Shown piece by piece: positions 7,923 to 15,881 of a DNA stretch of 26,389 nt. The translations under genes were made by a program, and so were the position numbers. The first letter of the stretch is position 1. Every line of letters starts with the position of its first letter. Where the stretch lies: IMG/VR virus record IMGVR_UViG_3300037840_000214, positions 1-26,389 of that record; one strand, written 5' to 3'. Source of the DNA: a virus. A model generated the notes under the pieces. The model did no database searches. It had not been told where the DNA came from and saw only the letters and a program-made list of their open reading frames with translations.

Positions 7923-8138
7923 TCAATACTTCCTGAATCGTTCCGGGATGCCGATCTTGGCGCGGCGGCCTGAGGGCTGCTCCGCAATGCAGCCGCTATG
8001 GTCGGTTTCCCGAACCAGCGGCGAGGGCCAGGACGGCCGCAACTTGGCATTCAGGCGCGGATCGACGCAATCCGGGTTAAGCCGGGGCTCCATCGACCCG
8101 CCGTAAACCCGATCGCCGGTGTGATAGCGGTACCCCAT
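7923..8138 (-). CDS. Hypothetical small virion-operon protein, 71 aa
   Basis: The frame is open further upstream (to 8270), but the probable start is ATG 8138, with GAGG six bases before it and just after the preceding gene's stop at 8147. The product begins MGYRYHTGDRVYGGSMEPRL and is rich in Arg, Pro and Cys (two Cys, in NPDCVD and SGCIAE). It has no membrane segment or known motif. It fits tightly between two genes with 4-base and 8-base gaps, which supports it being real. Function unknown. Confidence 0.65.
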   Translation of the reverse strand: MGYRYHTGDRVYGGSMEPRLNPDCVDPRLNAKLRPSWPSPLVRETDHSGCIAEQPSGRRAKIGIPERFRKY

Positions 8139-8146
8139 GGCTGGCC

Positions 8147-8542
8147 TCAGTAATATTCGATGAATGTGATCGGGGTCGAGATGCTGGAGGCGATCACGTT
8201 GATCTGGGCGCCGACATTGGCTCCGGCACCCGTATTCGGGACTCCTTGCGTCGAACCGATGGTCCAGCAAGAGGTGACGAGGTTGCCGGCCGCCAATACC
8301 CGACCCGTGGTCAGAGACACCGGCGTCGGCGTCGTCCCGAGCGTAAAGGTCACCGTGTTGGTGGCGTGTTCGTTGCAGATCGTTACGCCCTTGCGGCCGG
8401 GGTTGGCGGCCAGCGCCGCCATGGTGGCAGTCGCGCCGCCGGTAACCGTGGTCATGCTCGGGCCCAGCGCGGTCTGGGCTACCGCAGCCCCGATATAACC
8501 GAGCAGTCCGGCGATAGTGGCAAGAAAGGCGATCCGTTTCAC
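8147..8542 (-). CDS. Secreted small protein with signal peptide (virion operon)
   Basis: The 131-residue product has a classical signal peptide, KRIAFLATIAGLLGYIGAAVA followed by Q, with predicted cleavage after residue 22. The mature part is beta-rich and small-residue-rich, with a core 'NPGRKGVTICNEHATNTVTF' and 'GAQINVIASSISTPITFIEYY'. That core resembles small capsid-decoration-like phage proteins in which a segment of this kind precedes a beta sandwich. It starts with GTG, overlapping the upstream stop (GTGA). A signal peptide is unexpected on a virion component, so it may instead act in the host periplasm, for example in superinfection exclusion. Both readings are inference. Confidence 0.7.
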   Translation of the reverse strand: MKRIAFLATIAGLLGYIGAAVAQTALGPSMTTVTGGATATMAALAANPGRKGVTICNEHATNTVTFTLGTTPTPVSLTTGRVLAAGNLVTSCWTIGSTQGVPNTGAGANVGAQINVIASSISTPITFIEYY

Positions 8543-8742
8543 GTCGCGGGCTCCTTCGCGGGTTCGATAGGTGCGACGGGAGCTAGTGCCGGGACTTCCG
8601 GGTCCGGCGCGAATTCCATCGGGGTCCAGAAATTGCCTTTCAGCTCATAAATCCGGCTTTCCGTTGCCATGATCAAAACGCCGGTCGGCAGCAGCGTGAT
8701 CGAGAGGATCGGGTGCGGAGCATCCAGAATTTTAGCAGGCAT
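8539..8742 (-). CDS. Hypothetical small protein, 67 aa
   Basis: The product starts MPAKILDAPHPILSITLL, has one short moderately hydrophobic N-terminal stretch, and ends in a Pro/Ala/Glu-rich tail (PEVPALAPVAPIEPAKEPAT). An AAAGGAG ribosome site stands about eight bases before the ATG, which supports expression. The stop overlaps the GTG of the signal-peptide gene. No family recognised. Confidence 0.65.
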   Translation of the reverse strand: MPAKILDAPHPILSITLLPTGVLIMATESRIYELKGNFWTPMEFAPDPEVPALAPVAPIEPAKEPAT

Positions 8743-8755
8743 GGGGATCGCTCCT

Positions 8756-9670
8756 TTATTGAACGCGGGGCTGGATCAGGATGGACGAGTTGGCGAGCGA
8801 GGTCACCGCAACCAGCGCGGTCGATGCCACGCCGCCAGCACCGCCGGTGAACGTCACGGTCGGGGCCGAGGTATAGCCGCCGCCGGAATTGACCATGTGG
8901 ATGGCGAGCAGCGTGCCCGATCCGGTGAGGGCTACCGACGTCAACTGACATCCGGTTGCCGACGTGTTCTGGTTGCCGGGAATGGCGTTGGATGGATAGA
9001 CGAGGCCCGGCGCGGGGATGCCGCCGGCCGCGAACGAGCCGGACGGGCCGCCCTGGTAGAGCGCGGGTTGCGGGATCACGTAGAAATTCGGGGTGGTGGC
9101 GTATCCGGCACCGGCATTAACCATGGTGATCGAGGCCACGCCGGACGAGCCGGCCGCGGTCATGACCGCGATCGCGGAGGCCTGCACGCCGCCGGGCGGC
9201 GGTGGGTCAATGACGATCACCGGCGGCACCAAGAAGCCTGATCCGGCCTGCGTCACGGTTGGCGCGGCGACCGAGCCGCCGATCACGACAAAGCCGGTGG
9301 CGGTCGGATAGCCGGTGGTGTTGGAGACGCCGAAGGCCACGGAAACCCCGGTGGCGACCGACCCGATGCCGTTGGTCATGCCGGAGCCGGCGGTCAGGGT
9401 ATTGCCGCTTACGACGCCGGTGATGTTGTGCAGCCGGATATTGTAGCCATCGCAGTTGATGAAATCGCCATTGTTGGTATTGGCGTCGTCAACGACGGCC
9501 CAGACTTGTTCGGTCGGGTCGAAACGCTCAACCTGGGTGTTGGCGTCGAGGGTGAAGATGTATTCTCCGGCCGGGGGGTACCACACGCCGCCAGAACCGA
9601 GCGACAACCGCGCCGTGCCTTCGCCGACCTGGGCAAGGGGAAGATTGAATGCGCCGCCAAGACGAGCCAT
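8756..9670 (-). CDS. Decoration or fibre-like virion protein with Gly-rich repeats
   Basis: This 304-residue protein follows the major capsid gene by nine bases. Residues 1-110 (YPPAGEYIFTLDANTQVERFD, GYNIRLHNITGVV) look beta-rich. Residues 127-290 carry about three units of the 'GAGYATTPNFYV' / 'GGGYTSAPTVTFTGGAGGVAS' module found again in the adaptor- and nozzle-like proteins. The position right after capsid is typical of head-decoration or head-fibre proteins. GAGGA seven bases before the ATG gives a good start. The exact role is inferred. Confidence 0.65.
   Translation of the reverse strand: MARLGGAFNLPLAQVGEGTARLSLGSGGVWYPPAGEYIFTLDANTQVERFDPTEQVWAVVDDANTNNGDFINCDGYNIRLHNITGVVSGNTLTAGSGMTNGIGSVATGVSVAFGVSNTTGYPTATGFVVIGGSVAAPTVTQAGSGFLVPPVIVIDPPPPGGVQASAIAVMTAAGSSGVASITMVNAGAGYATTPNFYVIPQPALYQGGPSGSFAAGGIPAPGLVYPSNAIPGNQNTSATGCQLTSVALTGSGTLLAIHMVNSGGGYTSAPTVTFTGGAGGVASTALVAVTSLANSSILIQPRVQ
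8801..9292 (-). repeat. Gly-rich repeat units in the post-capsid virion gene
   Basis: About three diverged units of the same beta-strand plus Gly-rich-loop module seen at 4495-5223 and 6127-6393. One unit contains the string GGGYTSAPTV, which also occurs in the nozzle-like protein, implying shared origin. Confidence 0.7.
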
Positions 9671-9679
9671 GGTCAGTCC

Positions 9680-10690
9680 TCAGATGTTCAAAAATGCAAG
9701 ACCGTCGAACTTGCCGTGCGCCTTGCACTTGACATCGACGAGTTCAAGCAGGCTCAGGATCGCGCCGATATAGCCCAACTGGTTGTTCGGCAGCGTCGAT
9801 TCGAACCCGGTGAAGGAGAACGCCGCCCGCTCATGCAGGAACAGGCTCAAGTAATTGGTATTGATCAGGTAGAGCGTGCCCTCGGGGCAGTAGGGGTCGG
9901 CGTAGAACGGCACGCCGGCCACGTCGAGCGCGCGGAACAGCGACTCGATCTTCTTGTCGGCGCCGAACGCCGAGCCGGGGGTGACGTTATAGCGCTCGGC
10001 CGAGGTAAAATCCTGTGCCAGAAGCGTCCAGGTGCCAAACCCCATGATGCCGATCGTCGGCATTTCTCCGGTGGTCTTGGAAACCTGGCTGATGTACTGC
10101 AGCATCAGGTTGCGGGTCGGCGTGGTGGTGCCGCCGTTGTGGACGTAGGTCGATTTCCAGAACGTGTTGGTAGTGCGCGACACACCGCCATAGGTCACCG
10201 CGAAGGTGCCGTCATCGATCGCGGCCGGAAGCCCGATCAATTGCTGGGTATTGGCGACGTTGTTGAACAGCGAGGTCGCGAAAGTGTCGATCGTGACGTT
10301 GGTTGAATCGTTCATGCGGGCTTCGATCAGCGGCACCACCGAATAATCGAGCTGGACCAAACCTTCCATTCCGAGGAAGGGGATGGTCGAGACGAATGCC
10401 TTGAGGTCGAATTCGGCGTTCTGGATGCCGGGCTGCACGCCGGGCTGCTGGAACGAGCCGGAATAATCCACCCACTGGCCGGAGACCATCGGGGTACCCT
10501 GCAGCGGCGCGGTGATCGGCGACAGGCCGCCGGAGGCGACTTGCGCCGAGGAAAGCAGGGCGGCCATCAAAGGCGCCGATTTCCAGAGCTGAACATAAAC
10601 GCGTGGCATGAAGGCGCGGCGCACAACTGCAGATAGCTCCGCAGAAATTGCTCCACTAGCGGGAATGATTCCCTGTCCGAATATCGGCAT
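9680..10690 (-). CDS. Major capsid protein
   Basis: The 336-residue product has the size, placement and composition of a phage major capsid protein. It follows a scaffold-like gene and precedes a decoration-like gene. Sequence features include an early helix region (ISAELSAVVRRAFMPRVYVQLWKSAPLMAALL), a mid-protein segment (EARMNDSTNVTIDTFATSLFNN) and a late 'VAGVPFYADPYCPEGTLYLIN' strand-loop-strand, which reads like the P-domain end of HK97-fold coat proteins that place a 'G.P...D' motif before the C-terminal strands. The start has AAGGA about ten bases upstream. No protease gene is seen, so the scaffold may not be cleaved in the usual way. Fold assignment is inference. Confidence 0.8.
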   Translation of the reverse strand: MPIFGQGIIPASGAISAELSAVVRRAFMPRVYVQLWKSAPLMAALLSSAQVASGGLSPITAPLQGTPMVSGQWVDYSGSFQQPGVQPGIQNAEFDLKAFVSTIPFLGMEGLVQLDYSVVPLIEARMNDSTNVTIDTFATSLFNNVANTQQLIGLPAAIDDGTFAVTYGGVSRTTNTFWKSTYVHNGGTTTPTRNLMLQYISQVSKTTGEMPTIGIMGFGTWTLLAQDFTSAERYNVTPGSAFGADKKIESLFRALDVAGVPFYADPYCPEGTLYLINTNYLSLFLHERAAFSFTGFESTLPNNQLGYIGAILSLLELVDVKCKAHGKFDGLAFLNI

Positions 10691-10718
10691 CTATTTGATA
10701 TCCTTCATTTTTTTGACT

Positions 10719-11261
10719 TCAACGCTTCCTCATGAAATCGCCAATCATCGCGTGCGCGGTATCGCGCGCTGCCTTGTCCGGGTTGGCACCGAAGCGGTCG
10801 AGTTCCGGAAATTCCCAAGTGGAGCCGTGCTGGGCCGGCATGTTCTGCGGCGAGGGATCGACCGGGGGCAGCGTGGCGGCATAGAGCGTGCGGCCGTCAT
10901 CGTAATCGCTGATGCCCTTTTGCTGCATCAGCGCCTCGATCTTCTTCACGTCGTCCTCGGAATATTTCGGGCCTTGGCCGTCCGGTCCGCCGACCAACAG
11001 CGCGCTGCGCTTGGCGTTCATCTGCCGCAGCATATCGTCCTGCTGGCGCTTCAATTCCTTCGCGTCCTGTTCGGCCTTGAAGGCCTCAAACTTTTCGTCA
11101 ACATCGACATCGGTGAAGAACTGCGCATGGCGGGAGTCCGGGGCCCCCTCCTTGACGGCTTTGGCAATGATCTTGCGCGTCTTCGGATTTTGACTGAGGC
11201 TCACGAATAGCGCAGTCAGTTCGGCTTGGGTGACGGGATCAACTTGCGGTGTGGTGGTCAT
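10719..11261 (-). CDS. Scaffolding-like protein
   Basis: The 180-residue protein is highly charged and mainly helical, with a central coiled-coil segment (DEKFEAFKAEQDAKELKRQQ onward) and a basic C-terminal helix (KAARDTAHAMIGDFMRKR). It sits directly upstream of the capsid gene, the standard place for a scaffold, which shapes the procapsid from inside and binds coat through a basic C-terminal helix. No catalytic protease motif is visible. The scaffold call rests on position and composition. Confidence 0.6.
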   Translation of the reverse strand: MTTTPQVDPVTQAELTALFVSLSQNPKTRKIIAKAVKEGAPDSRHAQFFTDVDVDEKFEAFKAEQDAKELKRQQDDMLRQMNAKRSALLVGGPDGQGPKYSEDDVKKIEALMQQKGISDYDDGRTLYAATLPPVDPSPQNMPAQHGSTWEFPELDRFGANPDKAARDTAHAMIGDFMRKR

Positions 11262-11270
11262 GTCTCACAC

Positions 11271-11483
11271 TCAGATCGGTTTGCCTTTTTGCGCGCTCGG
11301 CCCGCCGCGCTCCAGCGACGGCAAGCCGGTCTTGTTGCGCTGGCCGGTCGGCGAGGTCCATTTGGCTTCCGAGGTGAAGCCGCCGAGCGCCGTGTACACG
11401 GGAGGGTTACGAAATTGACCATCCTCCATGGTGCGGCGCGACAGATTACCGACCTTCACTTTCGGGCGCAAATATTCGGTCAT
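11271..11483 (-). CDS. Hypothetical small basic protein, 70 aa
   Basis: A 70-residue, Gly/Pro/Arg/Lys-rich product starting MTEYLRPKVKVGNLSRRTME, lacking membrane segments and known motifs. Its ATG overlaps the upstream stop (ATGA), and the gene ends nine bases before the scaffold-like gene. The coupling supports expression; function unknown, possibly a minor head or assembly protein. Confidence 0.6.
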   Translation of the reverse strand: MTEYLRPKVKVGNLSRRTMEDGQFRNPPVYTALGGFTSEAKWTSPTGQRNKTGLPSLERGGPSAQKGKPI

Positions 11484-11905
11484 GCGGCGGCTCCTTCTGG
11501 TGGCGCGCCCATGCCGGGCGGCGGTGAGTTATTACTAACAATGCCCGGCGGCGGGGCCGCTGACATGGGCCCCTGTTTGTTGGCCATCGCCAACTGTGCA
11601 AGGCCCGCCGGGACCATGTTGGCGCCTTCCGCCTTGCCGAAAATAGGATTGAGTGAGGACATGGCGCGCAAGAGCGCCTGCTGTTCTTTCGAACCCGCCT
11701 CGAACGCCATCGATGCTTTGAGCAGCATCGGCATCACGGCTTTGACGCTCTGCACTGCGGCGGCCTTGTTGCCATCGCCGGAGCCGGGGGACATCATCGG
11801 CGACCCGCCGGGGCCTCCGGGGCCTCCAGCCGGTGACTTCGGCAACGCTCCCCCGGCGCCCGGAGGTTCGGGGGGCGGTGCAAGCGGTGCGTTTGGCTCG
11901 GCCAT
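11480..11905 (-). CDS. Pro/Gly-rich hypothetical protein, 141 aa
   Basis: Both ends are Pro/Gly-rich and disordered (PLAPPPEPPGAGGALPKSPA; PPPGMGAPPEGAAA) and flank a helical middle (KAVMPMLLKASMAFEAGSKE and QALLRAMSSLNPIFGKAEGA). It is the first gene after the portal on this strand, separated from it by the plus-strand HNH gene and a hairpin-rich spacer. Before that insertion it would have followed the portal closely. Role unknown; a head-assembly factor is plausible from position. Confidence 0.65.
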   Translation of the reverse strand: MAEPNAPLAPPPEPPGAGGALPKSPAGGPGGPGGSPMMSPGSGDGNKAAAVQSVKAVMPMLLKASMAFEAGSKEQQALLRAMSSLNPIFGKAEGANMVPAGLAQLAMANKQGPMSAAPPPGIVSNNSPPPGMGAPPEGAAA

Positions 11906-11950
11906 GGCCGCGATTAGTACGCCCCTTTAAGTTCCGGCGTCAAGCCCATG

Positions 11951-11982
11951 AAAACAAACACCCCGCCGGGAGGGGCGAGGTG
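11951..11982 (-). terminator. Candidate intrinsic terminator / hairpin upstream of the scaffold block
   Basis: On the minus strand CACCTCGCC and GGCGGGGTG (11959-11982) pair as a nine-base stem with one mismatch around a six-base loop, followed by TTTGTTTT. The shape is that of an intrinsic terminator or attenuator lying between portal and the downstream head genes. It could reduce late transcription or be a leftover of the inserted HNH unit. Confidence 0.45.
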
Positions 11983-11994
11983 CTGCTAGAATCG

Positions 11995-12045
11995 AAACCG
12001 TTGAGGACGGTTTACTTCCGGCGGTGCTTTCGTCCGCCCCTTTTG
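11995..12045 (+). other. Hairpin-rich stretch upstream of HNH gene
   Basis: Two stems lie close together: AAACCGT / ACGGTTT (11995-12013, loop TGAGG) and GGCGG / CCGCC (12020-12038), the latter followed by CCTTTT. An alternative pairing GGACG (12005-12009) with CGTCC (12031-12035) is mutually exclusive with them. The second stem plus T-run could terminate plus-strand transcripts. No known RNA family is recognised. Confidence 0.35.
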
Positions 12046-12101
12046 TGTTTGCGTTTGATGGTATGTTCCTTCCGTGTTTTGTGCTACGAAGGCGGTCGTA
12101 A

Positions 12102-12120
12102 TCGAATCGTGCGGATTCGA
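12102..12120. promoter_or_regulatory. 19-bp dyad with two GANTC sites
   Basis: TCGAATC and GATTCGA are perfect inverted arms around GTGCG. Each arm holds a GANTC site (12104-12108 and 12114-12118), the target of the cell-cycle methylase CcrM in Alphaproteobacteria; a third GANTC lies at 11989-11993. The dyad is 35 bp before the HNH-AP2 start and could be an operator or the site of methylation-dependent control. Confidence 0.4.
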
Positions 12121-12154
12121 AACGCCCGTGGACAAATCAGCGTAGGAGGCTGAG

Positions 12155-12670
12155 ATGACCTTCATCAGGGTACCCCGCCCTGTTTTTATATGCAACTGCC
12201 ATAATCACGCGTGGACAAACCTCACAAGAGGTTACGTGACCTTTGTGTCCGTCGAAGACGTTGCTCTACTTCGACAGAGAGCGTGGACCGCAGCAGAAAA
12301 TAAGCGGAAAACTTTGATCTACGTTCGATCCACCTATACCAAACTTCATCGTGAAATCGTAGGCGCGCCGCCGGGGATTCCGGTAGATCACGAGAACGGG
12401 AACGGTCTTGATAACCGGCGCCCAAATATAAGAATTTGCACCACACAGCAAAATAGCCGGAATACCCCGAAGCATCGCGATGGGTCAAGCAACTTCAAAG
12501 GAGTTTGCTGGCTTAACGCGATCCAAAAATGGAAGGCAGAAATATGCGTAAACTACAAACGCATGTGGTTAGGTCACTTCGATGACGAGGTAGAGGCCGC
12601 GACGGTTTACGATAAAGCCGCTCTCAAACACTTCGGTCCATACGCCCGACTCAACTTTCCTCAAGCGTGA
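12155..12670 (+). CDS. HNH endonuclease with AP2 DNA-binding domain (homing-type)
   Basis: The 171-residue protein has an HNH nuclease core at about residues 65-103 (H65; [18 protein letters not shown] with D78-H79 and N91; CTTQQNSRN) and an AP2 domain at about 111-168 ([36 protein letters not shown]). This is the usual arrangement of free-standing homing endonucleases in phages, which cut intron- or gene-free alleles and spread with the flanking DNA. A strong GTAGGAGG lies before the ATG. It is opposite in strand to the portal and head genes and its last ten bases overlap the 3' end of the portal gene, as expected of an insertion that kept the portal intact. The N-terminal 60 residues are unassigned. 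Confidence 0.85.
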   Translation: MTFIRVPRPVFICNCHNHAWTNLTRGYVTFVSVEDVALLRQRAWTAAENKRKTLIYVRSTYTKLHREIVGAPPGIPVDHENGNGLDNRRPNIRICTTQQNSRNTPKHRDGSSNFKGVCWLNAIQKWKAEICVNYKRMWLGHFDDEVEAATVYDKAALKHFGPYARLNFPQA

Positions 12671-14421
12671 GCCCCGTGTCCCTTGCCGTTCGGCTTGGCG
12701 CCGGGCTCCGGCAATCCCATCTTGGCGCGCATCGCTTGGGCCTGCGCCTTCTGTTTGTTGCGCGCTCGCAAACCGTGAATCAAATTATCCCGGTCAGGCG
12801 GATTTAGCATTCTCAGCAATGCCTCCTGGTCGATGGACTGCGACTTGAACAGGAACGCGGCCATTTCCTTGGTGTCGTCGGCGAACAGCGGCGAGTGCGA
12901 ATGGCCGGCTACGCGCAGCGCGTACTCGCCAGCCATGTTGGCGTAGTAGAAGGGATCGCCTTCCTTGCCGTCCTCCTTCGGGTCCGGCGTGATCGGCTCG
13001 TCGTTGTTGCGCATATTGAGTTTGAAGGTGAGATCGCCGAGCCGCACCAGCGGCGCTTCCAGACGAATCGCGGCTTTCTTGACCCGCCCCGAGCCGGTCG
13101 ATGACAACTGCTTGGCGTGATCCTTGGAGCGAACGCCCGCGGTGCCCTTGCCCTGCAGCACTTCGGTCAGCCCCGAGGCCTCCACAAACAGGTTGCCGAT
13201 CGACATATAGTCGGAGAAAATATCCGGCGGCATCTGCGGATTTAGTTCCTTGATCGAGGCTTGCGGCAACTGGTCCATTACCCAGCTATCGGCGCCGCCG
13301 AACGCCTCCATCTTTTCGTCCGACAGACCCATGAAGCCCGAGCCGATCCGAGGCGGGTAGGCCTGCTTGTCGAGGATGTCGTGAATTTGCTCCAGCCGCT
13401 CGTTGGACCATTCCTGCAAGGGGATTAGCGATTCGATGTGCGCCTTGCCCCAGAAATACTCGTAGATGTTATAGGGCCGCACCAGCGTATAGGGATGCTC
13501 GCGCGGGAAGAACGGATTGCATTTGGTGTTATAGAACGCTTCCTGCTGTTTCTTCTGCGCCTTGAAGCCTTCGCTGCGCTTGAGCACGTCGATAGTCTTC
13601 TTGGAATCGGAAATCACCAGCCCCGGCGACACCACCCAGAACACCCGGTAGTCCTCGCATTCGTCGTCCCAGATCGTGACCTCGTGGAATTCTACCAGCG
13701 GGCGATCGACCTTGGCGTTGTAGCTGGCGCGCGCCTGATAGGTCGGATTGATCGATCCGGAGATATTGCCGGAGACGTTCTCCCCGCCGGTCGCGGAGAT
13801 GATCATACGGGTGATCAGTTCGGGGAAGGGCGATTCGAACGGCGTGTTGACGACGGTCAAATCCTTGATCTTCTCTCCCATACCGGCGCGCTGCAGGCGC
13901 TGGCAGGCATTGTCGTAATCGATGAAGTAGGCATGGACGAAGGCCTGCTGGCTTTCCAGTTCGGTGATTTCCTCGGAGAATACCCCGAACTGCCACGGCA
14001 TGATGATCTTGCAGGTCGGATCGGAATTCACGTCCGACCAGCCGCTTTTGAGGATGATCGAATCGAAGATCAGCGAGCCAATGATGGCATCGCCGAAGAA
14101 ATCGAACATGCCGGCATCACGGAAGTCGTTGTTGAAGGTGTCCTGCGCCGCCATGTACTGCTTGACCACCATGTCGGGCGAATTAAGCGGAGCGGAGAGC
14201 GAGAACTGCGCGTGGTCCGGCGAGTACAGGAACGATGCCACGAGATCGAGATGCGATTCGATCCGGTTATAGATGACGTCGTTGGCGTCGGAGCCGCCGT
14301 ACAGGAAATACTGCTTGCGGCGGTCGTACAGGTCCTTGCGGTCCTTTTTCGAGTTCATGCAGATATCGATCACCCACTGCACGTATTGCGATTGCCGGTG
14401 CGGATCGTCGGGGATGATCAT
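12661..14421 (-). CDS. Portal protein
   Basis: The 586-residue protein is a podovirus-type portal, the twelve-subunit ring through which the terminase packages DNA. Support comes from size and sequence. The N-terminus is charged and helical ([20 protein letters not shown]). The core includes [18 protein letters not shown] and [20 protein letters not shown], followed by [20 protein letters not shown], a segment where portals have their clip/stem region. A late '[19 protein letters not shown]' crown-like helix follows, then a basic tail ([15 protein letters not shown]). It overlaps the zinc-ribbon gene by four bases (ATGA). The gene is complete; the plus-strand HNH gene abuts its end without disrupting it. 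Confidence 0.85.
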   Translation of the reverse strand: MIIPDDPHRQSQYVQWVIDICMNSKKDRKDLYDRRKQYFLYGGSDANDVIYNRIESHLDLVASFLYSPDHAQFSLSAPLNSPDMVVKQYMAAQDTFNNDFRDAGMFDFFGDAIIGSLIFDSIILKSGWSDVNSDPTCKIIMPWQFGVFSEEITELESQQAFVHAYFIDYDNACQRLQRAGMGEKIKDLTVVNTPFESPFPELITRMIISATGGENVSGNISGSINPTYQARASYNAKVDRPLVEFHEVTIWDDECEDYRVFWVVSPGLVISDSKKTIDVLKRSEGFKAQKKQQEAFYNTKCNPFFPREHPYTLVRPYNIYEYFWGKAHIESLIPLQEWSNERLEQIHDILDKQAYPPRIGSGFMGLSDEKMEAFGGADSWVMDQLPQASIKELNPQMPPDIFSDYMSIGNLFVEASGLTEVLQGKGTAGVRSKDHAKQLSSTGSGRVKKAAIRLEAPLVRLGDLTFKLNMRNNDEPITPDPKEDGKEGDPFYYANMAGEYALRVAGHSHSPLFADDTKEMAAFLFKSQSIDQEALLRMLNPPDRDNLIHGLRARNKQKAQAQAMRAKMGLPEPGAKPNGKGHGAHA

Positions 14422-14885
14422 GTCGAGCCCTTATACGACGCCTCGACCGCGGTGTTGCTGCGCATGCTGGGGAACGATCCGTTGGGGGCGAGCGCGTTGC
14501 CGGGCGCGGCCTTGACCTTGAAGCCGACCTTGTTGGCGGTCGGCACGCATTGGGCACCGACCGCCGGATTAATCGCGGCCGAGAAACCCCCGGAGAAGGT
14601 GTGGACGTTGGCGGGGTTGCGATCCGACGGGGCGGGCGGCAGGTTGACCTTCTTTGCCGCCCGCCCGCGATCCGCCGAATTCATATCGCCCATCTTGAAC
14701 ATATCGGCGAGCGCCCGCAGTTCGGTATCGGCTGATTTGGCGCCGTTCCCGATGTGGCCGCCGGCAGGCTGCCACTCGACCCGCGCGCATTTACAGTTCG
14801 GGCACGACGGGTTAGGTTCCCAGGCGTCGAATGGGGCGCCGCAGCGGGTATTCAGGCAACGCCAGGTTCGTAATATTCCGGTCAT
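14418..14885 (-). CDS. Zinc-ribbon hypothetical protein, 155 aa
   Basis: The N-terminus holds two CxxC-like pairs, WRCLNTRCGAPFDAW (C9, C14) and PSCPNCKCARVEW (C28, C31, C33), that can form a zinc ribbon. The rest is low-complexity (HIGNGAKSADTELRALADMF and a Pro/Ala/Asn-rich tail). It is the first minus-strand late gene after the plus-strand cassette and overlaps the portal start. Placement before portal, with a zinc ribbon, suggests a packaging or DNA-binding accessory; it is not a recognisable small terminase. Function unproven. Confidence 0.65.
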   Translation of the reverse strand: MTGILRTWRCLNTRCGAPFDAWEPNPSCPNCKCARVEWQPAGGHIGNGAKSADTELRALADMFKMGDMNSADRGRAAKKVNLPPAPSDRNPANVHTFSGGFSAAINPAVGAQCVPTANKVGFKVKAAPGNALAPNGSFPSMRSNTAVEASYKGST

Positions 14886-14921
14886 GGGGCGTCAGCATAA
14901 GGCTGCGCGCTAGGTTTATCA

Positions 14922-15386
14922 ATGGTCGCAGATTTTAGTAAAGAAATGGCAAAGGGATGGACGCTAGAAACCTTGCAGGTCCATCTATCGGCATTAGCCG
15001 CCGCCGATGAAAAATTCATGCAGGAGCGCGACCGGCGCTACTCCGAGGTAAATATAGAACGCGAGAAGGCGCTGAAGATCAAGGAAGAGGCCGATAAAGC
15101 AGCGCTCGGGTTGGCACGGGAAATCCAGAGTTACAAGGACGAAAAAGCCAACCAGCTTCGTGAACAGATCACCGGCGAACGCGGAAGTTTTGCCAGCAAG
15201 GATGACCTGGCCGCCGCGATCCGCGAAGTCAGCGCTTCGATCTCACCGCTGACAGCATTCGTCCAGAGTTCGGGCGGCGCGTCCAAGCAATCCTCCAATT
15301 CGGTGACAATGATTGTCGCGTTTGCAACGGTGGCGCAAGTCATCATTGTCGCGCTTGGCGTAATTCTGGCGCGCATAGGGCACTGA
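14922..15386 (+). CDS. Coiled-coil protein with C-terminal membrane anchor
   Basis: The 154-residue product has a long charged helical region (about 15-105, e.g. QERDRRYSEVNIEREKALKI) and one C-terminal membrane segment (about 128-150, VTMIVAFATVAQVIIVALGV) followed by a short RIGH tail. This tail-anchored topology puts the coiled coil on the cytoplasmic side, unlike an i-spanin, which has an N-terminal anchor. It heads the plus-strand cassette and starts 37 bases from the divergent zinc-ribbon gene, so promoters for both must lie in that gap. A role in lysis or membrane signalling is possible but not shown. Confidence 0.7.
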   Translation: MVADFSKEMAKGWTLETLQVHLSALAAADEKFMQERDRRYSEVNIEREKALKIKEEADKAALGLAREIQSYKDEKANQLREQITGERGSFASKDDLAAAIREVSASISPLTAFVQSSGGASKQSSNSVTMIVAFATVAQVIIVALGVILARIGH

Positions 15387-15387
15387 C

Positions 15388-15576
15388 ATGTCGCACCCTC
15401 GCTTGAAATTCAGGTGCGAGCGTATCCGGCAGAACAACGGCATCGTCGAGATATTTTTTACCAAGGACGACGGCATTCAGGACGAGCATGTTCTGCTAAA
15501 TCTGGTGGTTGATCCCGACTCTTACGTCCAGGGCGAGCATTACTGGCTTACGATCGAGCCGGCCTTCCCGCACTAG
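15388..15576 (+). CDS. Hypothetical small protein, 62 aa
   Basis: The product (MSHPRLKFRCERIRQNNGIV onward) is short, beta-rich and without a membrane segment; it ends LTIEPAFPH. AGGG stands about eight bases before the ATG, and the start follows the upstream stop by one base. Recognisable only as a conserved-looking small phage protein; no function can be given. Confidence 0.6.
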   Translation: MSHPRLKFRCERIRQNNGIVEIFFTKDDGIQDEHVLLNLVVDPDSYVQGEHYWLTIEPAFPH

Positions 15577-15635
15577 GCTATGGAACTTTATCGGCGTAGG
15601 CTGGTTGGCGGTTACCCCCTCGGAGGGTTTTCGTC

Positions 15636-15881
15636 ATGTCATGTTTCTCGCTGGCGTTCTGGGAACAGGTCTGCATCCTCATCGTCATCATCATTGCGCT
15701 GTGGTCGCTGATCCAGTTGCTGCTGCCCTACGTCATGCAGTTTTTGCCGGCGCTCGTGGTCGCCATTATCAGGATAGTGGTCTGGGCGATCATCGCCATC
15801 ATCTGCATCTACATCATCTTCGGTCTTCTCGCGTGCCTGCTAAGCGCCGGAGGTGGCTTGGGTTTACACGGCTTTCACTAG
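15636..15881 (+). CDS. Two-span membrane protein (holin candidate)
   Basis: The 81-residue protein is almost entirely hydrophobic, with segments at about 12-30 (VCILIVIIIALWSLIQLLL) and 42-68 (VAIIRIVVWAIIAIICIYI onward). Small two-span proteins of this size in phage genomes are often holins, which perforate the inner membrane at lysis. No endolysin gene is adjacent, so this is a candidate only. GGAGGG nine bases before the ATG is a strong ribosome site; part of it can pair with the preceding CCCCCTC (15613-15619). Confidence 0.65.
   Translation: MSCFSLAFWEQVCILIVIIIALWSLIQLLLPYVMQFLPALVVAIIRIVVWAIIAIICIYIIFGLLACLLSAGGGLGLHGFH

Noticed and set aside
11906-12154. Group I intron around the HNH gene
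   Set aside because: The portal gene and the next gene are complete, and no core pairings of a group I intron were recognised.
13438-14913. 491-residue open frame on plus, antisense to portal
   Set aside because: Its product is Val/Arg/Leu/Asp-rich without motifs, while the minus strand encodes a clear portal with coupled neighbours. It is a shadow of GC-rich codon use.
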